Assembly (NCBI GenBank): GCA_030527085.1
Contig: JAUNBN010000051.1
Coordinates: forward strand, 1 to 8,170
DNA length: 8,170 bases
Origin: Oscillospiraceae bacterium
GTDB taxonomy: Bacteria > Bacillota > Clostridia > Oscillospirales > Ruminococcaceae
Direction of reading: 5' to 3'
The notes below the pieces were generated by a model. It was not told where the DNA came from. It saw nothing but the letters and a program-made list of their open reading frames with translations, and made no database searches. Made by a program: the position numbers and the translations under genes. The first letter of the stretch is position 1, and every line of letters begins with the position of its first letter. Positions 1-5,765 of the stretch are shown here, in pieces.

Positions 1-572
1 CGGCTGTCGCCGAAATACTCAAAGCCCCAGACCTCGTCGAGCAGCTGGTCGCGCGTGAACACGCGGTTGGGGTTTTTTGCGAGATGATAGAGCAGCTCCA
101 GCTCCTTAGGCGGGGTGTCCACGCGCTTGCCGTCCACCTTGAGCTCGTAGCGCTCGAGGTTCACGGAGAGCTTGTCGTAGCTGACCTCTTTATTGTCGCC
201 TTCGCCCTCGGTGCGGCGCAGCACGGCCTTTATGCGCGCCACTACCTCTTTGGTGTCGAAGGGTTTTACGATATAGTCGTCCGCGCCCAGCTCCAGGCCC
301 ATGACCTTATCGAAAACGTCGCCTTTAGCCGTGAGCATTATGATGGGAACCTTTGAAAACTCCCTTATCGAGCGGCAGGCCTCCCAGCCGTCCACGTCGG
401 GCATCATGATGTCGAGAAGAATGAGCGAGGGTGAGTCCGAGCGGGCCATGTCTATGGCGTCGCGGCCGGTATGGGCCATGAGCACCTCGTAGCCGTCCTT
501 TTCAAGGTAGAGCCTCAGAAGCTCGCAGATGTTTTTTTCGTCGTCAACTACCAGTATCTTTGTCTTTGCCAT
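1..572 (-). CDS. OmpR/PhoB-family two-component response regulator, C-terminus cut by window edge
   Basis: DNA-binding response regulator that would be phosphorylated by a sensor histidine kinase and then act on target promoters in the cytoplasm. Reading leftward from ATG at 572-570, 190 full codons are present. The receiver domain (about residues 4-118) has the acidic pair D10-D11, phospho-acceptor D54 in the LLDIMMPD motif, the switch threonine T81 and the conserved lysine K103 in VKPF. A short linker (about 119-128) leads into an OmpR-type winged-helix domain with the characteristic TPPKELELL and TRDQLLDEVWG segments. Family members are about 225-235 residues, so some 35-45 residues with the recognition helix end and wing are missing. 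A purine-rich ribosome site (AAAGGAAAGG) lies just before the ATG. The cognate kinase gene is not in the window; it would be expected to the left, which is inference. Which stimulus it serves cannot be read from the sequence. Confidence 0.95.
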   Translation of the reverse strand, partial: MAKTKILVVDDEKNICELLRLYLEKDGYEVLMAHTGRDAIDMARSDSPSLILLDIMMPDVDGWEACRSIREFSKVPIIMLTAKGDVFDKVMGLELGADDYIVKPFDTKEVVARIKAVLRRTEGEGDNKEVSYDKLSVNLERYELKVDGKRVDTPPKELELLYHLAKNPNRVFTRDQLLDEVWGFEYFGDS

Positions 573-722
573 ATTCCTTTCCTTTCGCGCGAAGCGCCGA
601 AAAAGCTCCGCGGGCGGCGCAAATAAACTCTCTTGGAAGCGGCCTGAAGCGTGCGCGGCAAAAACCGCGCGGGGGGCGCTTTTCTCTCTTAGAGGGTGTC
701 CCCGAGTGCGTGTTTTATGCGC

Positions 723-751
723 TGTTTCCCCCGCCGTAGGCGGGGGAAACA
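723..751. repeat. Palindromic intergenic repeat, copy 1
   Basis: A perfect 13-base-pair stem, 723-735 with 739-751, closes a three-base loop GTA. The core is CCCCCGCC/GGCGGGGG and the outer stem is TGTTT/AAACA. It is followed by CGGTGAAAA. There is no T-run on either strand, so it is not a standard intrinsic terminator. It would lie in the leader of the response regulator transcript. Confidence 0.85.
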
Positions 752-798
752 CGGTGAAAAATCCGCGAGAGCGGGACGCCTCTCTCTGACAAGCCGCC

Positions 799-826
799 TT
801 GACTGCCCTTGATTATACCTTATAAT
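799..826 (+). promoter_or_regulatory. Sigma-A type promoter, probably for ychF
   Basis: TTGACT (799-804) and a consensus TATAAT (821-826) are separated by 16 bases in a locally A/T-rich patch. Transcription would start near 833 and give ychF a leader of almost 300 bases containing hairpin copies 2-4. The match is strong, but use in the cell is inferred. Confidence 0.65.
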
Positions 827-841
827 AGGGTTAATATACAA
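812..841 (-). promoter_or_regulatory. Sigma-A type promoter, probably for the response regulator
   Basis: On the minus strand TTGTAT (841-836) is followed after 18 bases by TATAAT (817-812). This promoter overlaps the plus-strand promoter at 799-826, so polymerase could not occupy both at once. The leader to the regulator ATG would be about 230 bases and includes hairpin copy 1. Confidence 0.5.
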
Positions 842-885
842 GCCGCTTAAAGTAGAACGACGGCAGGCTGAACGCGCGTTCGGTG

Positions 886-919
886 CTGCATATCCCCCGC
901 CTGCGGCGGGGATATGCAG
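886..919. repeat. Palindromic intergenic repeat, copy 2
   Basis: The left arm 886-901 pairs with the right arm 905-919 around the loop TGC, with one unpaired C in the C-run (five C against four G). The outer stem is CTGCATAT/ATATGCAG, different in sequence from the other copies but still paired. The right arm begins a segment repeated 82 bases downstream. Confidence 0.8.
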
Positions 920-939
920 GGAAAAGTCCGCTTAAAGGC
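911..939. repeat. 29-base direct repeat, first copy
   Basis: Positions 911-939 are identical to 993-1021. The segment starts GATATGCAGGG, covering part of the right arm of hairpin copy 2, and continues through AAAAGTCCGCTTAAAGGC. The spacing between copies is 82 bases. Confidence 0.9.
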
Positions 940-973
940 GCGGGGCTGGCTGAAAGCTCGCTTGATGCCGTTC

Positions 974-1000
974 TCCTTTGTCTGCGGCGGGAGATATGCA
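974..1000. repeat. Degenerate palindromic repeat, copy 3 (left arm lost)
   Basis: The right half, GCGGCGGGAGATATGCA, matches the right arm of copy 2 with one extra A, but the sequence to the left (TTCTCCTTTGTCT) no longer pairs with it properly. This reads as a decayed or recombined copy of the hairpin unit. Confidence 0.55.
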
Positions 1001-1021
1001 GGGAAAAGTCCGCTTAAAGGC
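993..1021. repeat. 29-base direct repeat, second copy
   Basis: Exact copy of 911-939, 82 bases downstream. It follows the half-palindrome at 974-1000. Confidence 0.9.
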
Positions 1022-1050
1022 TAGAGGGCGGCATTGAAGCGCGTTTAAGG

Positions 1051-1083
1051 CGTGTCTCCCCCGCCTCCGGCGGGGGAGACACG
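1051..1083. repeat. Palindromic intergenic repeat, copy 4
   Basis: A perfect 15-base-pair stem, 1051-1065 with 1069-1083, around the loop TCC. The core is CCCCCGCC/GGCGGGGG and the outer stem is CGTGTCT/AGACACG. It is followed by GTGAAAC and lies 30 bases upstream of the ychF ribosome site, outside it, so it would sit in the ychF leader without directly covering the start. Confidence 0.85.
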
Positions 1084-1129
1084 GTGAAACTTCGAACAAG
1101 AGGCACACTCTCAAAGGAGCATTAGCATT

Positions 1130-2224
1130 ATGAAGCTGGGCATAGTAGGCCTTCCGAACGTGGGCAAGAGCACGCTTTTCAACGCCATAACCAACGCGGG
1201 GGCGCAGGCGGCGAATTACCCCTTTTGCACCATAGAGCCCAATGTTGGCGTTGTGGCCGTGCCGGACGGCAGGCTGGACGTGCTGGCGGGGATGTATAAG
1301 CCGAAAAAAATAATTCCCGCGACGGTGGAGTTCGTCGATATAGCGGGGCTCGTGCGCGGCGCTTCCAAGGGCGAGGGGCTGGGCAACCGCTTTTTATCCC
1401 ACATACGCGAGACGGACGCTACGGTTCATGTCGTGCGCTGCTTTGAGAGCGGCGAGGTGGCCCATGTTGAGGGCGGCGTAGACCCCCTGCGCGACATAGA
1501 CACGATAAACTACGAGCTCATCCTCTCGGACATGGAACTGCTCGAGCGCCGCATAGACAAAACTGCCAAGGCTTTAAAGGGAGATAAAAAGCTTCAGGGA
1601 GAGCTTGAGCTCTTGAACCGGCTGATGGAGCACCTTTCGAGCGGAGAGTGCGCGCGTACCTTTGAGGCGGGGGAGAGCGAGGCCGCGCTGCTCTCGGAGA
1701 TACCCCTGCTCACGCTTAAGCCCGTAATCTACGCCGCGAATATAGGCGAGGACGAGCTCTTTGAGGGAGCAAAGGAGAGCGAGCACTATAAAAAGGTCGC
1801 CGGGCGCGCGGCTGAAGAGGGCGCGGGCGTAATAGCAGTCTGCGCCGAGGCCGAGCAGGAGATAGCCTCGCTCGAGCCCGCCGAGCGTGAGGAGTTCTTA
1901 AAGGAGCTCGGTGTGGAGGAGAGCGGCCTTTCCAAGCTGATTCGCGAGAGCTACGCCCTGCTGGGGCTGATTTCCTTTTTGACCGCGGGCGAGCCAGAGG
2001 TTCGCGCCTGGACGATAAAAAAAGGAACTAAGGCCCCCGAGGCCGCGGGCAAGATACACTCCGACATAGAGCGCGGCTTTATCCGCGCGGAGATTATAGC
2101 CTTCGAGGAGCTGGCCGCCTGCGGCTCCATGGCCGCGGCGAAGGAAAAGGGCCTGGTGCGCAGCGAGGGCAAGGACTATGTTATGCGCGACGGTGACGTG
2201 ACGCTGTTCAGGTTTAATGTATAA
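1130..2224 (+). CDS. ychF: YchF/Ola1-family redox-regulated ribosome-binding ATPase
   Basis: Universal Obg-related P-loop protein of the cytoplasm; the family binds ribosomes, prefers ATP over GTP, and is linked to translation control and stress response. The 364 residues match the usual length (E. coli about 363). The G1 P-loop is GLPNVGKST at residues 7-15, with K13 and S14 as nucleotide ligands. G3 is D70-IAG, and ASKGEGLGNRF (78-88) is the family signature. At the base-recognition position the sequence is N204-I-G-E207, the NxxE form that replaces NKxD and explains ATP preference in this family. A coiled-coil insertion covers roughly 130-190 and the C-terminal TGS domain about 281-364, ending in the typical LFRFNV. 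The ATG has AAAGGAG (1113-1119) ten bases upstream. It is monocistronic as seen here, with hairpin repeats on both sides. Isoleucine is coded by ATA in 17 of 24 positions. Confidence 0.97.
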   Translation: MKLGIVGLPNVGKSTLFNAITNAGAQAANYPFCTIEPNVGVVAVPDGRLDVLAGMYKPKKIIPATVEFVDIAGLVRGASKGEGLGNRFLSHIRETDATVHVVRCFESGEVAHVEGGVDPLRDIDTINYELILSDMELLERRIDKTAKALKGDKKLQGELELLNRLMEHLSSGECARTFEAGESEAALLSEIPLLTLKPVIYAANIGEDELFEGAKESEHYKKVAGRAAEEGAGVIAVCAEAEQEIASLEPAEREEFLKELGVEESGLSKLIRESYALLGLISFLTAGEPEVRAWTIKKGTKAPEAAGKIHSDIERGFIRAEIIAFEELAACGSMAAAKEKGLVRSEGKDYVMRDGDVTLFRFNV

Positions 2225-2258
2225 GATTTATGAGCCTCTTCTAAATGACGTGACTCGG

Positions 2259-2289
2259 TTGCCCGCTCCGCCCTCGGAGGCAAGGGCAA
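2259..2289. other. Imperfect hairpin in the ychF-ygjP convergent spacer
   Basis: TTGCCC (2259-2264) pairs with GGGCAA (2284-2289), and inside it CTCCG (2266-2270) pairs with CGGAG (2275-2279) around CCCT. It lies 35 bases after the ychF stop. No T-run follows in either direction, so it is at best an atypical terminator. Confidence 0.4.
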
Positions 2290-2310
2290 TAATCTCAGCT
2301 GCGCGATATT

Positions 2311-2343
2311 TCAGGGTGCTTCCCCGCGGGGGAAACACCCTGA
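2311..2343. repeat. Palindromic intergenic repeat, diverged copy 5
   Basis: A 15-position stem, 2311-2325 with 2329-2343, around the loop GCG has a single C/A mismatch (2319 with 2335). It keeps the C-run/G-run and the GTG...CAC outer stem seen in other copies but lacks the GCC/GGC inner core. It sits between the convergent ends of ychF and ygjP. No T-tract follows. Confidence 0.65.
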
Positions 2344-2456
2344 CTTAATACCCTTGGCCGAAGGAGGATGAAACGCGGCGGCGAACCCGCTTTTGGATAA
2401 GCCCCTGCTGAAACGAGGCCTTGCGGCTCATCTTTAGCTGAAATCCCACCGGATTT

Positions 2457-3185
2457 TTAAAGGGAGCAGCTCTCCTTTTTCAAAAGCCGCTCGCGCTCCT
2501 TGTAGTCGGGCATGACCTCTTTCAGTATCTCGTAGAAGCGCCTGCCGTGGGAAGCTTCCGCGAAGTGCGCGAGCTCGTGCGCGACGACATAGCGCGCGCA
2601 GGCAGGGGGCAGCGAGAGCAGCTTTATATTGTAGTTTACATGGGCCTTCTTCGTGCTGCAGGAGCCCCAGCGCGTCTTCATTTTCTTGACGCTTATAGAA
2701 GGCGGGGGAATATTGTAGCGCTCAAAGCGCGGCAGCATTTCAGCCGTGAGAGCGGCGAGATAGTTTTTCGCCGCCCTTCTGCGCCATTTATCCACCGCTG
2801 CCTCGAAAGCCTCGTTTGAAAGCTCGTACACCCCGATTTTCAAGCCCTCGGCCGAATACTCCGCCGAGGCTTTTTTCGCCTCGACTGCCAGAATTGGCAC
2901 GAAGCGCCCGCAGACGCGAATCCGCCCGCCCGGTCGTATCTCGTCGGGCTCGGGAGCGTTTTGGGCGCGCTGCCGCTGGCGCTCGAGCGCCTTTTCGAGC
3001 CAGCAGCGCCTGTTTTCAAGAAAGGCCTCAATTTCCGCTGTGCTCACATATAAGGGCGCGGAGAGGGAGAGCTCGCCCGTGGCGCTTACCCTCAGGTTAA
3101 TGCGCTTTATCCGCTTGCGAGCAAGAGCGACGGCGTGAGGGCCGTCGCTCAAGTTTATTTCGATTGTGTTTCTTTTGGAGCTCAA
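2457..3185 (-). CDS. YgjP-like metal-dependent hydrolase (DUF45/M48-type zinc metallopeptidase fold)
   Basis: A 242-residue protein with the DUF45/YgjP arrangement: a variable N-terminal beta-rich part, then KMKTRWGSCS (168-177), and a gluzincin-like motif H203-E-L-A-H207 with a probable third metal ligand H213 in SHGRRF. In known HExxH enzymes the glutamate (here E204) activates water and the histidines hold zinc. The physiological substrate of the family is not settled. No signal peptide or membrane segment is seen, so it is likely cytoplasmic. The start is TTG at 3185-3183, sharing TTGA with the gdhA stop, with AGGGGA four bases upstream; no ATG is available until residue 150. The 4-base overlap means it is translated from the gdhA mRNA, probably by coupling. 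A second in-frame TTG at codon 12 is a weaker alternative. Confidence 0.9.
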   Translation of the reverse strand: MSSKRNTIEINLSDGPHAVALARKRIKRINLRVSATGELSLSAPLYVSTAEIEAFLENRRCWLEKALERQRQRAQNAPEPDEIRPGGRIRVCGRFVPILAVEAKKASAEYSAEGLKIGVYELSNEAFEAAVDKWRRRAAKNYLAALTAEMLPRFERYNIPPPSISVKKMKTRWGSCSTKKAHVNYNIKLLSLPPACARYVVAHELAHFAEASHGRRFYEILKEVMPDYKERERLLKKESCSL

Positions 3186-4528
3186 ACTATCCCCTGAGCC
3201 TTCATCGCCGCGCCTACCTTTAAGAAGCCCGCGATGTTCGCTCCGGCGAGTATGTTGCCCGCCATGCCGTACTCCTCGGCCGCCTCGGCCGCCGAGCGGT
3301 AGACCTTTTTCATTATATCGTGCAGCTTGGAATCTACCTCCTCGAAGCTCCAGGAGTAGCGCTGGGAGTTCTGCGACATCTCCAGGCCGGAGGTGGCGAC
3401 TCCGCCCGCGTTGGCCGCCTTGGCCGGGCCGAAGAGCACTCCGGCGGCGAGGAGTTTTTCAACCGCGCCGGGAGTGCAGGGCATATTGGCCCCCTCGCTC
3501 ACGGCTATAACGCCGTTCTTTATGAGCGCCTCGGCGCTCGTCTCGTCGAGCTCGTTCTGAGTGGCGCAGGGCATGGCGACGTCGCAGGGTACGGTAAAGA
3601 CCTCGCGGCAGTTTTCGCCGTACTTCGCGCCGGGCCTGCGCGCGGCGTAGTCGCTCACGCGGCCGCGCTCGACCTCCTTTATCTGCTTGAGGAGCGCTAT
3701 GTCTATGCCCTTTTCATCGTAAGCATAGCCCGAGGAGTCCGAGACTGTTACGGGCAGCGCGCCGAGCTGGAGGAGCTTTTCGGCGCAGTAAGTAGCCACG
3801 TTGCCCGAGCCGCTTATAACCACGCGCTTGCCCTTGAGGCTCTCGCCCTTGAGGTGGGAGAGCATTTCTTCGGTGAAGTAGCAGGCTCCGTAGCCGGTGG
3901 CCTCGGTTCTGGCGAGCGAACCGCCGAAGGAAAGGCCCTTGCCCGTGAGCACGCCGGTGAACTCGTTTTTGAGGCGCTTATACTGCCCGAACATGAAGCC
4001 GACCTCGCGGCCGCCCACGCCGATGTCGCCGGCGGGTACGTCAGTGTCGGGGCCTATATGGCGGAAGATCTCGCTCATAAAGCTCTGGCAGAAGCGCATT
4101 ACCTCACCGTCGCTCTTGCCCTTGGGGTCGAAATCCGCGCCGCCCTTGCCGCCGCCCATGGGCAGGGTGGTCAGGCTGTTTTTAAAGGTCTGCTCGAAGC
4201 CCAGGAACTTGATTATCGAGGCGTTTACGCTCGGGTGAAAGCGCAGCCCGCCCTTGTAGGGGCCTATTGCGGAATTGAACTGCACGCGGTAGCCGCGGTT
4301 GACGCGCACCTTGCCGGAGTCGTCCACCCAGGGCACGCGGAACTGGATAAAGCGCTCGGGTTCGATCAGACGCTCGATAATTCCGAGCTTTTCGTAGGAG
4401 GGGTCTCTCTCGATTACGGGCTCGAGCGATTCCAGCACCTCAAGCACGGCCTGGAGAAACTCCTTCTCTCCCGCGCTGCGGCGGCTCGCCTCCCCGTAGA
4501 CTTCCTGCAAATAGGTATTCTTCAACAT
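3182..4528 (-). CDS. gdhA: Glutamate dehydrogenase, hexameric, probably NADP-specific
   Basis: Converts 2-oxoglutarate and ammonia with a reduced nicotinamide cofactor to glutamate, reversibly; a cytoplasmic ammonia-assimilation enzyme. The 448 residues match the class (E. coli GdhA 447). The N-terminal substrate domain has GPYKGGLRFHPSV (89-101), PMGGGKGG with catalytic K128, and DIGVGGREVGF with D168. The cofactor domain has the Rossmann motif SGSGNVA (239-245) and SDSSG around D264, as in NADP-using relatives rather than the SGPDG form of NAD-dependent clostridial enzymes; the cofactor call rests on that. ANAGGV (372-377) is also typical. I chose ATG 4528 rather than the longer TTG frame at 4591, because 4591 lies in the -35 box of the promoter and ATG 4528 has AAGGGG eight bases upstream. 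First gene of a two-gene operon with the YgjP-like gene. Confidence 0.97.
   Translation of the reverse strand: MLKNTYLQEVYGEASRRSAGEKEFLQAVLEVLESLEPVIERDPSYEKLGIIERLIEPERFIQFRVPWVDDSGKVRVNRGYRVQFNSAIGPYKGGLRFHPSVNASIIKFLGFEQTFKNSLTTLPMGGGKGGADFDPKGKSDGEVMRFCQSFMSEIFRHIGPDTDVPAGDIGVGGREVGFMFGQYKRLKNEFTGVLTGKGLSFGGSLARTEATGYGACYFTEEMLSHLKGESLKGKRVVISGSGNVATYCAEKLLQLGALPVTVSDSSGYAYDEKGIDIALLKQIKEVERGRVSDYAARRPGAKYGENCREVFTVPCDVAMPCATQNELDETSAEALIKNGVIAVSEGANMPCTPGAVEKLLAAGVLFGPAKAANAGGVATSGLEMSQNSQRYSWSFEEVDSKLHDIMKKVYRSAAEAAEEYGMAGNILAGANIAGFLKVGAAMKAQGIV
3190..3195 (-). promoter_or_regulatory. Ribosome binding site for the TTG start of the ygjP-like gene
   Basis: AGGGGA on the minus strand, inside the last codons of gdhA and four bases before TTG 3185. 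It supports the TTG start and coupled translation. Confidence 0.5.
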
Positions 4529-4536
4529 AAACTGCG

Positions 4537-4542
4537 CCCCTT
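4537..4542 (-). promoter_or_regulatory. Ribosome binding site that fixes the gdhA start
   Basis: AAGGGG on the minus strand, eight bases before ATG 4528. It favours this start over the in-frame TTG at 4591. Confidence 0.75.
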
Positions 4543-4562
4543 TTTTATTTATTTGACTATAA

Positions 4563-4591
4563 ATTATAGTTTGCCCGCCTTTCTTTTGCAA
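4563..4591 (-). promoter_or_regulatory. Promoter of the gdhA-ygjP operon
   Basis: Minus-strand TTGCAA (4591-4586) and a perfect TATAAT (4568-4563) with the optimal 17-base spacer. The predicted start of transcription is near 4556, giving a leader of about 28 bases. No obvious operator or riboswitch fits in so short a leader. Confidence 0.75.
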
Positions 4592-4646
4592 CTAAAAATG
4601 TTTAGAGGGGGGTATCCCGCATGGGTTTTAACTGTGTTCTCTCCGT

Positions 4647-4675
4647 TTGCCCGCCTTGCCCTGCCGTGTTATAAT
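4647..4675 (+). promoter_or_regulatory. Promoter of the zinc-ribbon/DUF2752 gene pair
   Basis: TTGCCC (4647-4652) and TATAAT (4670-4675) separated by 17 bases, about 30 bases before the start codon region. It is divergent from the gdhA promoter, with 55 bases between the two -35 boxes. Confidence 0.7.
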
Positions 4676-4710
4676 ATATGGCAAGCATGTTGAGGGAGGT
4701 TTACACCTGA

Positions 4711-5256
4711 ATGATAATCTGCAATCACTGCGGCTCGGAAGAAGCCGATTCCGCCGTTTACTGCACGAAGTGCGGCGCGAAGCTCGAAAAGCCCGCCGGG
4801 GCTGAAAGCGGCGCGGCGCAGCCCTTGAACGAAACGCCGCCCGTTCAAAACGAGGGGGGCTCGCCCTTTGCGGGCGTTCAGCCGCCCTTGGCCGATGCGG
4901 GCGCTTACACGCGCGAGAGCTACGGCAGCTCGCCCTACGGCGGGACTCAGCGCACAGATAAGGACTGGGCGGGCATAGCCGCGCTTATCTGCGGCATAGT
5001 TTCAATGCCCTGCTGCCTCACCTGCGGCGGCGGTATCCTTTTAGGTATTCTGGCCGTCGTCTTTGGCATAATCGGCATAAACAGCGCTAATCGCTCGCTG
5101 GCCATAGCCGGCCTTATCTGCGGCGGAGTAGGGCTTTTGAGCAGCATTGTTTTCTGTATTTTCGCCTTCGCTACCGCTTCCTTCGGCAGCGGCTACAGCG
5201 GCAGCCACGATGTATATGACTTCTTCGAGCACTTCACCGACGGACTGCCCCTCTAA
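4711..5256 (+). CDS. Zinc-ribbon protein with DUF4190-like membrane region
   Basis: A 181-residue membrane protein of unknown role. It begins with a zinc ribbon, C4-x2-C7 and C18-x2-C21, in the short form common at the N-terminus of Firmicute membrane proteins. A flexible Pro/Gly/Ala-rich linker (about 27-82) follows. Then come two hydrophobic segments: about 87-123, rich in Gly and Ile, and about 131-155, joined by a short polar turn SANRS. This hairpin arrangement resembles DUF4190. The first segment holds extra cysteines (C93, C101, C102, C105). The tail (156-181) is acidic and aromatic. The ribbon would face the cytoplasm if the family rule holds. The start is ATG 4711, preceded by an in-frame stop (4708-4710) and by GGAGG 11 bases upstream, a slightly long spacing. 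The reading frame runs into that of the DUF2752 gene. Confidence 0.85.
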   Translation: MIICNHCGSEEADSAVYCTKCGAKLEKPAGAESGAAQPLNETPPVQNEGGSPFAGVQPPLADAGAYTRESYGSSPYGGTQRTDKDWAGIAALICGIVSMPCCLTCGGGILLGILAVVFGIIGINSANRSLAIAGLICGGVGLLSSIVFCIFAFATASFGSGYSGSHDVYDFFEHFTDGLPL

Positions 5257-5677
5257 GGCGCCGCGCCTGAACGCGGCCTCGAAGCAGAGTCTGCGATTGC
5301 TGCTCGTTCATTTGGGCGCAATAGCGGCCGCAGCCCTTTTCGCGGTGCTCTGGTTCGACTCGGGGCTGCGATTCCCTACTTGCGCCGTAAACCGCTTTAC
5401 CGGGCTTTACTGCCTCACCTGCGGGGCGACGCGGGCGGCCTACGAGCTGGCCCACTTAAGGCTCCTGCGCTCGGCGCTCCTAAACCCCGTGCCGCTGCTC
5501 GCGGCGCTGATGACGGCCTACACGCTGGCCTGCGAGGCGGCGGGAGTTTTTCTCGGACGGCGCATAAGGGTAAGGGGCTGGTTCGGCTTTCTTATGGCGA
5601 CGCTGGCCGTGGCAGCGGTATACTGCGTTTTGAGGAATTTCGGCCTCGTTCCCGCGCCCGAGATCATCTTTCCGTGA
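5216..5677 (+). CDS. DUF2752 family membrane protein
   Basis: About 153 residues of small integral membrane protein; function unknown. The DUF2752 signature is present: a cysteine (C56) before the motif Y-C66-L-T-C69-G-A-T72-R73-A, then a helix ending in LLNP (88-91). Predicted membrane segments are about 26-47, 91-114 and 122-141. The start is uncertain. ATG 5216 and ATG 5210 both lie inside the end of the zinc-ribbon gene, giving an overlap of 41-47 bases, and neither has a recognisable ribosome site, so translation by re-initiation is likely. A start further in, for example a TTG near residue 28, would cut into the first membrane segment and is less likely. The frame is open as far up as 5147, but that part reads as a low-complexity shadow of the upstream gene. 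The overlap suggests the two membrane proteins act together. Confidence 0.8.
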   Translation: MTSSSTSPTDCPSKAPRLNAASKQSLRLLLVHLGAIAAAALFAVLWFDSGLRFPTCAVNRFTGLYCLTCGATRAAYELAHLRLLRSALLNPVPLLAALMTAYTLACEAAGVFLGRRIRVRGWFGFLMATLAVAAVYCVLRNFGLVPAPEIIFP

Positions 5678-5707
5678 AAACTCAATAAAGGCGGACTTGG
5701 CGCCGCA

Positions 5708-5732
5708 TTCCCCCCGCCTTCGGCGGGGGGAA
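5708..5732. repeat. Palindromic intergenic repeat, copy 6
   Basis: A perfect 11-base-pair stem, 5708-5718 with 5722-5732, around the loop TTC; core CCCCCCGCC/GGCGGGGGG. It is followed by CAGTGAAAAAA. It lies 31 bases after the DUF2752 stop. The A-run on the plus strand lies on the wrong side for a plus-strand terminator. Confidence 0.85.
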
Positions 5733-5765
5733 CAGTGAAAAAACAACAGCGGGCTTGACGGCGCG

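Larger units (their letters stand above)
573..1129. other. 557-base divergent intergenic region between the response regulator and ychF
   Basis: No convincing coding sequence lies here. The stretch holds two opposed promoters around 799-841, three intact or nearly intact GC-rich hairpins (723-751, 886-919, 1051-1083), a degenerate fourth at about 974-999, and a 29-base exact direct repeat (911-939 and 993-1021). Two smaller possible stems lie closer to the regulator start: GCGCCG/CGGCGC (594-599 with 615-620) and GCGCGG/CCGCGC (653-658 with 665-670). If the promoters are right, both flanking genes have long untranslated leaders (more than 200 bases each) that contain the hairpins. No riboswitch family that I recognise is visible. 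Confidence 0.7.

Noticed and set aside
529..789. Small plus-strand frame across the response regulator start
   Set aside because: It begins antisense to the regulator and continues through a hairpin repeat; composition is low-complexity and no ribosome site is present.
723..1083. CRISPR array
   Set aside because: The repeated hairpins are not identical in sequence, spacing includes a double-length gap, units are far longer than CRISPR spacers, and no cas gene is nearby.
932..1114. Small minus-strand frame in the ychF leader
   Set aside because: It is made of the repeat elements read in reverse; the product is a Pro/Arg-rich artefact.
2368..2400. Ten-residue leader-like frame after AAGGAGG
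   Set aside because: The purine run directly abuts the ATG with no spacing, the peptide has no attenuator-like residues, and no gene follows on that strand.
4529..4591. Longer gdhA start at TTG 4591
   Set aside because: The TTG lies in the -35 box of the gdhA promoter, so it would not be transcribed; the 21 extra residues are not typical of the family and ATG 4528 has a good ribosome site.
3320..4693. 457-codon open frame on the plus strand opposite gdhA
   Set aside because: It lies antisense to a complete, well-conserved gdhA, has no ribosome site, and its Ala/Gly/Leu-rich product resembles no family; it is a by-product of GC-rich codon structure.
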